Shown here one piece after another: positions 1-5,088 of a stretch of DNA of 5,088 bases. The number at the start of each line of letters is the position of its first letter. The first letter of the stretch is position 1. Origin of the DNA: Thermus sp. JCM 17653 (GTDB lineage: Bacteria; Deinococcota; Deinococci; Deinococcales; Thermaceae); contig BBBN01000127.1 in assembly GCA_001311585.1 (NCBI GenBank), positions 1 through 5,088 of the forward strand, written 5' to 3'. The notes beneath the pieces are model-generated. The model ran no database searches. It saw nothing but the letters and a program-made list of their open reading frames with translations, and was not told the origin of the DNA. A program made the position numbers and the translations under genes.

Positions 1-1153
1 CTGGAACCCGCCGCCGGGGGATGCTCGGGCCCCACGGGGGGCGACCACGAACCGGAAGCTTCCGCCCCCGCGCCGACAAGGGCAAGTTCTTCGCCAGGAC
101 CACGGCCATCCAGGAGCTCATTGAGCCCATGCTCACCGGGGAGCCCTACCCCATCAAAGGGCTTCTCGCCTACGGCATCAACCTCTTCCACTCCATCCCC
201 AACGTCCCGCGCACCAAGGAGGCCCTGAAGAAGCTGGACCTTTACGTGGCCATCGATGTTCTGCCCCAGGAGCACGTGATGTGGCGGACGTGATCCTGCC
301 GGAGGCACCTACCTGGAGCGCTACGACGACCTGGTGGCCGTGGCCCACAAAACCCCCTTCATAGAGCTCCGGGTACCCGCCCACGAGCCCCTCTTTGACA
401 CCAAACCCGGCTGGTGGATCGCCCGGGAGCTGGGCCTTAGGCTCGGCCTAGAGCAGTACTTCCCTTGGAAGACCATTGAGGAGTACCTGGACACCCGCTT
501 GCAGAGCATCGGGTTTGACCTAGAGACCTTGAAGGGCATGGGCACCCTGGTTCAGAAGGGAAAGCCCTGGCTTACGGACTGGGAAAAGGAAGGGCGCCTG
601 CCCTTCGGCACCCCCTCGGGGAAGATCGAGCTTTACTGCCAAGCCTTCAAGCAAGCCGGACACCCGCCCCTTCCCGTCTACACGCCCCCCGAGCCCCCGC
701 CTGAGGCTTCTACGCCTCCTCTACGGCCGCAGCCCCGTGCACACCTTCGCCCGCACCCAGAACAACTGGGTGCTCATGGAGATGGACCCCGAGAACGAAG
801 TTTGGATCCATACCGAGGAGGCCCGGAAGCTCGGCCTCAAGAACGGGGATTACGTTTACCTGGTGAACCAAGACGGGGTCCGGGAGGGCCCGGTGCGGGT
901 CAAGGCCACGGAGCGCATCCGCAAAGACTGCGTCTACCTGGTCCACGGCTTCGGCCACAAGGCCCCCCTGATGAAGGTGGCCCACAGCCGGGGGGCCTCG
1001 GATAACTACCTCCAGACCCGGTACAAGTTGGACCCCATCTCCGGCGGGGCGGGCCTCAGGGTGAACTTCGTCAGGCTGGAAAAGGCGGAAAGGCCTAGGC
1101 TTCCCTCCCTCGCCTCCTTGGCCCGCCGCCCCTTCGAGGAAAGGAGGATGTGA
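1..1153 (+). CDS. psrA: Polysulfide/thiosulfate reductase molybdopterin subunit PsrA, C-terminal half, with frame breaks
   Basis: Catalytic subunit of a DMSO-reductase-family enzyme that reduces polysulfide (perhaps thiosulfate) at a bis-molybdopterin guanine dinucleotide Mo centre outside the cytoplasmic membrane. The 5' part, with the expected Tat signal, [4Fe-4S] motif and Mo-ligand cysteine, lies before base 1. Reading through the breaks gives 385 residues, about half of a protein that I recall as roughly 765 aa in T. thermophilus. Visible are the stretches PIKGLLAYGINLFHS, ADVILPEATYLERYDD and FGTPSGKIELYC, then the C-terminal cofactor-binding domain from LLYGRSPVHTF through VYLVHGFGHKAP to GASDNYL. 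Frame changes near 58, 285, 306, 706 and 714 each equal one lost G or C. An automatic pipeline would call a pseudogene; I favour sequence error. The TGA stop (1151-1153) shares one base with the psrB ATG. The family is clear; the exact sulfur substrate is not. Confidence 0.88.
55..62 (+). other. Single-base loss in psrA near the window start
   Basis: GAAGCTTC reads out of frame; GAA GGC TTC (E-G-F) would join the upstream frame ending GGDHEPE to the downstream frame FRPRADKGKFF. One G is missing. Confidence 0.75.
284..307 (+). other. Two single-base losses in psrA
   Basis: After TGG (282-284) the sequence reads CGGAC where GCG GAC would code the expected A-D; a G is missing from a GGG run. 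At 305-307 GAGGCACC stands for GAG GCC ACC; a C is missing. Together they move the frame by two bases and produce the TGA at 291-293. Correcting both restores WADVILPEATYLERYDD. Confidence 0.85.
703..716 (+). other. Two further single-base losses in psrA
   Basis: GAGGCTTCTACGCCTC stands where GAG GGC TTC TAC CGC CTC is expected (E-G-F-Y-R-L). One G and one C are missing within ten bases. Correcting both joins the frame ending PPEPPPE to RLLYGRSPVHTF. Confidence 0.82.
1141..1147 (+). promoter_or_regulatory. Shine-Dalgarno site that decides the psrB start
   Basis: AAGGAGG lies five bases before the ATG at 1153. A GTG at 1150 in the same frame would leave only two bases of spacing, so the ATG is the better start. 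The site is inside the last codons of psrA, which implies coupled translation. Confidence 0.7.
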
Positions 1154-1740
1154 TGGCCCGATACGCCATGACCATAGACCTCAGCCTCTGCGTGGGCTGC
1201 GCCGCCTGCGCCGTGGCTTGCAAGATGGAAAACGAGGTGCCCCCAGGCGTTTTCCGCCTCTGGATCCGGGAGCGGGAGCTGGGGGTCTTTCCCGACCTCA
1301 CGGTGGAGTTCCGGCCCGAGCAGTGCCTCCACTGCCAAAACCCCCCTTGCGTCCCCGTCTGCCCCACGGGGGCGAGCTACCAAAGGGAGGACGGCCTGGT
1401 ACTGGTGGACCCCAAAAAGTGCATCGCCTGCGGGGCCTGCGTGGCCGCCTGCCCCTACGAGGCCCGCTACCTGCACCCCGGGGGTTACGTGGACAAGTGC
1501 ACCTTCTGCGCCCACCGTCTGGAACAGGGAAAGCTCCCTGCCTGCGTGGAAACCTGCCCCACCCGCTGCCGGGCCTTCGGCGACCTGGACGACCCGGAAA
1601 GCCCTGTGGTCAAGGCCCTCGAGGAGGCCGGGCGGGTGGACGTTTTGCGGCCGGAGCTGGGCACAAGGCCCAAGCTCTACTACCTCAACGCCCCTTCCAA
1701 AAGGGGTCTTACCCGGGAAAGCGAGGTGCGCCATGACTGA
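1153..1740 (+). CDS. psrB: Polysulfide reductase iron-sulfur electron-transfer subunit PsrB
   Basis: Carries electrons from the membrane subunit PsrC to the Mo subunit PsrA through four [4Fe-4S] clusters (DmsB/NrfC/PsrB family). The protein is 195 aa, the length I recall for T. thermophilus PsrB. Seventeen cysteines are visible. Four ligand groups stand out: residues 13, 16, 19, 23 (CVGCAACAVAC); 58, 61, 66, 70 (CLHCQNPPCVPVC); 90, 93, 96, 100 (CIACGACVAAC); and 116, 119, 131, 135 (CTFC then CVETC). Cys139 is an extra one. There is no signal peptide, as is usual for this subunit, which is exported with the Tat-carrying PsrA. The gene is intact, overlaps the psrA stop by one base and overlaps the psrC start by eight bases, so it sits in one operon with both. 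Confidence 0.95.
   Translation: MARYAMTIDLSLCVGCAACAVACKMENEVPPGVFRLWIRERELGVFPDLTVEFRPEQCLHCQNPPCVPVCPTGASYQREDGLVLVDPKKCIACGACVAACPYEARYLHPGGYVDKCTFCAHRLEQGKLPACVETCPTRCRAFGDLDDPESPVVKALEEAGRVDVLRPELGTRPKLYYLNAPSKRGLTRESEVRHD
1723..1728 (+). promoter_or_regulatory. Shine-Dalgarno site for psrC
   Basis: GAGGTG, four bases before the psrC ATG at 1733 and inside the last codons of psrB. It supports the 1733 start and translation coupled to psrB. Confidence 0.55.
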
Positions 1741-2493
1741 GTTTTACGGCCTGCCCAACGCAGGGGAGTTTTGGCACTGGACCAACGCCCTGCACTTCAT
1801 CCTGGTGGGGCTGGCGGGAGGGATGGCCTTCCTGGCAGCCCTCCTCCACCTCAAAGGCCACGGGGAAGCCCGGCGCTACACCCTCCTCGCCCTCCTCCTC
1901 ATCGCCTTGGACCTCTTGGTGCTTTGGGCGGAGTCCCCCGCCCGCTTCCGCTTCACCCACATTTGGCTCTTCCTCTCCTTCCACCCCCAAAGCCCCATCT
2001 GGTGGGGCTCCTGGGGGCTTGCCCTTTCCTTCCTCACGGGGGGGCTCCTTTACCTGGGCAAAGGACCTAGGAAACCCCTTACCTGGGGCCTCTTCCTCTT
2101 CAGCCTGGTGGCCCTGGGCTACCCGGGAATGGCCTTGGCGGTGAACCTGAACCGCCCCCTATGGAACGCCCTTTTGGCCGGGGCCTTCCCCTTCACCGCT
2201 TTGGGCCTGGCCCTGGCCCTGGCAACCCTTCTGGGAAGCCCTTGGGCCAGGGCTCCTTTGAGGATGGCCCTGGGAGCGGCCCTCTTCCTAGCCCTCCTCT
2301 ACCCGCTAACCCTGTCCCAGGAGCCCGGGGCCACTTCCTGGAGGAGGCAGGCCTCCCCTTCTTCCTCTTGGTTCTCTTGGGACTCGGGGCTTTCGGTAAG
2401 GAGCGCCTCGCCCCCTGGGCGGGGCTTGTGGCGGCAGCTGGCCTGAGGGCCCTCTGGGTCCTGGTGGGCCAGTGGCAAGGGTTGGGCCTTTAG
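1733..2493 (+). CDS. psrC: Polysulfide reductase membrane subunit PsrC (NrfD family), one frame break
   Basis: Integral membrane anchor that oxidises menaquinol and hands electrons to PsrB; NrfD/PsrC family. With one G restored after base 2323 the product is exactly 253 aa, the length I recall for T. thermophilus PsrC. Eight hydrophobic segments are visible, at roughly residues 19-40, 48-66, 86-108, 115-139, 147-167, 172-193, 205-222 and 228-248. Asn18, His21 and Tyr130, which from memory of the T. thermophilus structure surround the quinone site, are all at the same positions. At the break, codons for S-Q-E are followed by CCCGGGG where GCC CGG GG would continue the family sequence (A-R-G-H-F-L-E-E); the frame then runs to TAG at 2491-2493. 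Without correction the frame reads an unlike, Ser/Arg-rich tail to 2446. The start overlaps the end of psrB. Confidence 0.92.
2321..2328 (+). other. Single-base loss in psrC
   Basis: CAG GAG is followed by CCCGG instead of GCC CGG. One G restored after 2323 reconnects the N-terminal 197 residues to the last 55 and gives the full 253 aa. Confidence 0.85.
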
Positions 2494-2506
2494 GGACTTA
2501 AGGCCC
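2484..2506 (+). other. Small hairpin across the psrC stop codon
   Basis: GGGCCTT (2484-2490) pairs with AAGGCCC (2500-2506). Inside, A2492-T2498 and G2493-C2497 can also pair, with one T-T mismatch and a GGA loop. No T run follows, so it is not a convincing terminator. It could pause ribosomes, modulate the downstream rhodanese gene or stabilise an RNA end; it could also be chance in GC-rich DNA. Confidence 0.35.
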
Positions 2507-2515
2507 CTAGGGAAG

Positions 2516-2525
2516 TAAGGAGGTG
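2516..2525 (+). promoter_or_regulatory. Strong Shine-Dalgarno site for the rhodanese gene
   Basis: TAAGGAGGTG is a near-perfect match to the 16S rRNA 3' end and lies four bases before the ATG at 2530. It supports that start over the in-frame ATG three codons later. I see no clear -35/-10 pair in the 36-base gap after psrC, so the gene is probably read from the psr promoter. Confidence 0.75.
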
Positions 2526-2529
2526 TGTC

Positions 2530-2970
2530 ATGAAAGGCATGAAGAAGCTGGCTTGGCTAGGGCTTTTGGCAGCGATTCCGGTTTTGGCGCAGGCGACCAC
2601 CACCACCTTCTCCGCCCTGACGGTGCGGGAGCTGGGCAACTTCCTCACCGCCCTTCCCGCCGACTTCTACGGCATCCAGCCGGCGGCGGCCAAGCAGATG
2701 ATGGACACCCTGGACGTCTTCGTCTTGGACGTGCGGGAACCCAGCGAGTTCAAGGACGGCCGCATCCCCGGGGCGGTGAACATCCCCATCCGCAACCTAC
2801 CCAAGAGGATCGGCGAGATCCCCAAGGGTAAGTCCATCATCATCTACTGCGGCATCGGGCACCGGGGGGCCATGGGCCTGGTCTTCCTCCGGGGCCAGGG
2901 CTACAACGTGAAGAGCATCTTGGGAGGCTTCAAGGCCTGGACCGGGGCCAATCTGCCCGTGGAGAAGTAA
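2530..2970 (+). CDS. Secreted single-domain rhodanese-like sulfurtransferase, last gene of the psr operon
   Basis: A 146 aa protein with a Sec-type signal peptide: Lys2, Lys5 and Lys6, a hydrophobic core at about residues 7-19, and a likely cut after AQA (20-22). There is no lipobox cysteine, so the mature protein should be soluble outside the cytoplasmic membrane. The rest is one rhodanese domain: a lead-in near FYGIQPAAAKQMM (46-58), the LDVREPSEF signature (66-74), GRIPGAVNIP (77-86), the active-site loop CGIGHRG (107-113) with catalytic Cys107, and GGFKAW (132-137). Cys107 is the only cysteine. Rhodaneses carry sulfane sulfur as a cysteine persulfide. Placed 36 bases after psrC on the same strand, the protein may bind polysulfide sulfur and deliver it to PsrA, as Sud does in Wolinella; that role is inferred. 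The family is certain, the true substrate is not. Confidence 0.92.
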   Translation: MKGMKKLAWLGLLAAIPVLAQATTTTFSALTVRELGNFLTALPADFYGIQPAAAKQMMDTLDVFVLDVREPSEFKDGRIPGAVNIPIRNLPKRIGEIPKGKSIIIYCGIGHRGAMGLVFLRGQGYNVKSILGGFKAWTGANLPVEK

Positions 2971-2983
2971 GCCGAGGCCAAAC

Positions 2984-3014
2984 CCAAGGGGCGGGGATGG
3001 GACCCGCCCCTTGG
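2984..3014. terminator. Bidirectional hairpin terminator between convergent operons
   Basis: CCAAGGGGCGGG (2984-2995) and CCCGCCCCTTGG (3003-3014) form a perfect 12-bp, mostly G-C stem with the seven-base loop GATGGGA. It lies 14 bases after the rhodanese stop and two bases after the gcvPB stop on the other strand. The plus strand continues TTC and the minus strand GTTTGG, so the T tract is short both ways, which is usual for very GC-rich genomes. The position between two convergent gene ends suggests that it serves both. Confidence 0.85.
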
Positions 3015-3015
3015 T

Positions 3016-4438
3016 TCATGCCTCGTCAAAGTGGGTGAGCTTGGGATGCTTGTTGGCCCTGAGCTCGTCCAGGCGGCGGACCGGGGTGGAATAGGGGGCG
3101 CCCTCCAACCACTCCTTGGGCTTCCTTAGAAGCTCCCCCATGGCCTCGGCGAAGGCCTCGAGGGTCTCCTTGGCCTCGGTCTCCGTGGGCTCCACCATGA
3201 GGGCCTCCTTGACGATCAAGGGGAAGTAGACCGTGGGGGGATGGAAGCCGAGCTCCAAAAGCCCCTTGGCGAGGTCCAGGGCGCGGAAGCCCTGGGGGGG
3301 CTGGGCCACGAACTCGTGCATGCAAGGCCCATCGTAGGGCACCCGGTAGCCCTTCTCCTTGAGGAGTTCCTTCAGGTAGCGGGCGTTGAGGACGGAGAAG
3401 GCCGCGGCCTTCTTAAGCCCCGGAAGCCCCAGGGTGCGGATGTAGGCCCAGGCCCGCACCAGGGCCAGGAAGTTCCCGTAGAAGCTCCGCACCCGGCCGA
3501 TGCTCTTGGGGAGGTCAAAGTCCAGGTAGAAGCCCTCCTCCCCCTTGGCCACCAGGGGCACGGGGAGGTAGGGGGCGAGGTGGGCCTTCACCCCCACCGG
3601 CCCCGAGCCGGGCCCGCCCCCGCCGTGGGGCACGGTGAAGGTCTTGTGGAGGTTCAGGTGGACCACGTCAAAGCCCATGTCCCCGGGCCTGGCCCAGCCC
3701 ATAATGGCGTTCAGGTTGGCCCCGTCGTAGTAGAGCTGGACCCCGGCCTCCTTGCAAAGCCGGGAGATCTCCAGGATGCGCCTTTCAAAGAGGCCCAGGG
3801 TGTTGGGGTTGGTGAGCATGAGGGCGGCCACGTGGGGGCCGAGCTCCCGCTTTAGGGCCTCGAGGTCCACCTCCCCCTCAGGCCCCGAGGGGATCTCCCG
3901 CACCTGGTAGCCCGCCATGCTGGCGGTGGCGGGGTTGGAACCGTGGGCCGAGTCGGGGACCAGGACCACCCGCCTCGTCTTTCCCTCCCCCCGGTCCTCG
4001 TGGTAGGCGCGGATGACCAAAACCCCCGTGAGCTCCCCGTGGGCCCCGGCGGCGGGCTCTAAGGTGATGGCGTCCATGCCCGTGAGGGCCTTGAGGTACT
4101 CCCCGAGCTCCCACATGAGCCGCAAGGCCCCCTGGGCCGTCCTCGGGTCCTGGTAGGGGTGGAGGTCGGCAAAGAGCCGCGCCGCCTCCTCGTGGAGCTT
4201 GGGGTTGTACTTCATGGTGCACGAGCAAGGGGTAGAAGGTGGTGTCCACCCCCACCTGGCGGCGGGAAAGCCCGGTGTAGTGGCGCACCAGGGTGAGCTC
4301 GTCCACCTCGGGGAGGCGGGGCGGGGTCTCCCGCAGGTGCTCCTCAGGGATCAGGTCCTCCGCCCTGGGCACCGCCTTCACCAGCTTGAGGCCGCGCCTT
4401 CCCTTCCGGCTCCGTTCAAAAATCAGGGGGTAGCTCAC
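3016..4438 (-). CDS. gcvPB: Glycine dehydrogenase (decarboxylating) subunit 2, GcvPB, one frame break
   Basis: PLP-binding beta subunit of the P-protein of the glycine cleavage system. With GcvPA it decarboxylates glycine and transfers the aminomethyl group to the lipoyl arm of GcvH in the cytoplasm. Restoring two G bases between 4225 and 4226 gives 474 aa, the length I recall for the T. thermophilus subunit. Visible motifs are GVDTTFYPL before the break, then SCTMKYNP (73-80), [22 protein letters not shown] (to about 178), DGANLNA (from Asp239), and [20 protein letters not shown], where the Lys near 266 should hold PLP. The lost bases fall in the conserved Gly72 codon of GSCTMKYNP, in what should be a GGG run. 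The start is GTG at 4438-4436, chosen because a strong Shine-Dalgarno lies five bases upstream and because the start overlaps the gcvPA stop as GTGA. Stop TGA is at 3018-3016. Confidence 0.95.
4223..4229 (-). other. Two-base loss in gcvPB
   Basis: On the minus strand TAC CCC TTG CTCG stands where TAC CCC TTG GGC TCG is expected (Y-P-L-G-S). Two G bases are missing from a GGG run, breaking the frame at conserved Gly72. Confidence 0.88.
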
Positions 4439-5088
4439 GCCAGCACCTCCTTAAGGGCTTCCCGGAAGGCCAAGAGGTCCTCCTCCTCGTGGAGCTCGGT
4501 GGCGGCGAAGAGGGCGAGGTTCTTTCCGTACTCCCCGGGCACCGGGGTGGCCCCGTGGAAGCCCCGCTCCGCGAGGGCCCGCCGCACCGCCTCGGGGTCC
4601 TTGGGGAGGGCCAGGGCGAACTCGTTGAAGAAGGGCCTGGGGGTGAGGGGCCTGATCCCCGGGACCTCCAGGAGGAGGGCGTGAAGCTTATGGGCCATCT
4701 CCACGCTCTTTAGGGCCACCTCCCTAAGCCCCTCGGGCCCCAAGGCCGCCAGGTACATGGCCCCCATGAGGGCGGTGAGCTGGGCGTTGGTGGTGATGTT
4801 GCTCTTGGCCTTGGCCCGCCGGATGTACTGCTCCCGGGCCTGGAGGGTGAGGATATAGCCCCGCTTGCCCTCCACGTCCACGGTCTCGGAGACGAGCCTT
4901 CCCGGAAGCTGGCGCACGAAGGCCTTTTTGGTGGCCAGATACCCGAAGTGGGGGCCGCCGAAGCCCATGGGGAGGCCGAGGACCTGCCCGTCCCCCACGG
5001 CGATGTCCGCCCCATAGGCCCCCGGGGGCTTGAGGAGGGCCAAGGAGAGGGGGTCGGCCACGGCCACGAGGAGGGCCCCCGCGCCGTG
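4435..5088 (-). CDS. gcvPA: Glycine dehydrogenase (decarboxylating) subunit 1, GcvPA, C-terminal half
   Basis: Alpha subunit of the two-chain P-protein of the glycine cleavage system; it is related in fold to GcvPB but lacks the PLP lysine and builds the active site with it. The frame is open to the window edge, giving 217 C-terminal residues of a subunit I recall as about 438 aa in T. thermophilus; its start and promoter lie beyond 5088. Recognisable family stretches are [53 protein letters not shown] and NEFALALP. No frame break is seen in this gene. Its TGA stop (4437-4435) lies inside the GTG start of gcvPB, a four-base GTGA overlap typical of translationally coupled subunits made in equal amounts. 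Confidence 0.95.
   Translation of the reverse strand, partial: HGAGALLVAVADPLSLALLKPPGAYGADIAVGDGQVLGLPMGFGGPHFGYLATKKAFVRQLPGRLVSETVDVEGKRGYILTLQAREQYIRRAKAKSNITTNAQLTALMGAMYLAALGPEGLREVALKSVEMAHKLHALLLEVPGIRPLTPRPFFNEFALALPKDPEAVRRALAERGFHGATPVPGEYGKNLALFAATELHEEEDLLAFREALKEVLA
4444..4452 (-). promoter_or_regulatory. Shine-Dalgarno site for gcvPB
   Basis: Read on the minus strand this is AAGGAGGTG, five bases before the GTG at 4438. It lies within the last codons of gcvPA and is the main reason to accept GTG as the gcvPB start. Confidence 0.75.

Noticed and set aside
1691..1706. CCCCTT/AAGGGG hairpin near the end of psrB
   Set aside because: It is a six-bp stem within codons for the family-conserved residues N-A-P-S-K; coding constraint and base composition explain it, though a weak effect on psrC translation cannot be excluded.
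1006..1734. A 242-codon open frame on the minus strand over psrA and psrB
   Set aside because: It is a shadow of psrB, whose 16 cluster cysteines prove the plus-strand frame. The antisense product has no recognisable domain.
2207..2222. Tandem CTGGCC-like repeat in psrC
   Set aside because: It encodes a Leu-Ala rich membrane helix; short repeats from GC-rich Leu/Ala codons are expected and no other repeat copies are seen.
2300..2340. Programmed frameshift or transcriptional slippage in psrC
   Set aside because: There is no long A or T run or slippery heptamer, and the break resembles the G/C-run losses elsewhere in the window.
3241..3855. A 204-codon open frame on the plus strand, antisense to gcvPB
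   Set aside because: It lies fully inside the strongly conserved gcvPB gene; long antisense frames are common in high-GC coding DNA. Its Gly/His/Val-rich protein resembles no family and has no ribosome site.
1..5088. Mobile element, CRISPR array, tRNA or defence system
   Set aside because: No terminal inverted repeats, transposase motifs, regularly spaced repeats or tRNA-like folds were found; all but about 80 bases are covered by recognised metabolic genes.

Overview
The window looks like chromosomal DNA from the genus Thermus or a very close relative. It is very GC-rich, codon third positions are mostly G or C, Shine-Dalgarno sites are strong (AAGGAGG type), genes overlap at their ends, and the proteins closely match what I remember of the Thermus thermophilus polysulfide reductase (PsrABC) and its two-subunit glycine dehydrogenase. 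The species cannot be fixed by eye.

Layout. Bases 1-2970, plus strand, form a respiratory sulfur operon. It holds the C-terminal half of the molybdopterin catalytic subunit psrA (1-1153), the four-cluster iron-sulfur subunit psrB (1153-1740), the quinol-oxidising membrane subunit psrC (1733-2493), and a secreted single-domain rhodanese (2530-2970). A strong hairpin at 2984-3014 separates this operon from a convergent minus-strand pair. That pair is gcvPA (C-terminal half, 4435-5088) followed by gcvPB (3016-4438), the two subunits of the glycine cleavage system P-protein.

How the genes work together. PsrC takes electrons from menaquinol in the membrane, PsrB passes them through four [4Fe-4S] clusters, and PsrA reduces polysulfide (possibly also thiosulfate or a related sulfur compound) on the outer face of the membrane. 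The exported rhodanese is well placed to carry or release sulfane sulfur for this enzyme, a role like that of Sud in Wolinella; this is inference from context. GcvPA and GcvPB together decarboxylate glycine and load the aminomethyl group onto lipoyl-GcvH, and are unrelated to the sulfur genes.

Main caution. Three of the six genes carry frame breaks: psrA at five points, psrC at one, gcvPB at one (two bases). Every break is a loss of one or two G or C bases, mostly from a short G or C run, and restoring them gives uninterrupted family-like proteins of the expected length (253 aa for PsrC, 474 aa for GcvPB). Because a housekeeping gene is hit in the same way, uncorrected sequencing or assembly indels are more likely than real gene decay. 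I see no novel mobile, CRISPR, defence or RNA system here. The most interesting biology is the secreted rhodanese joined to the psr operon.
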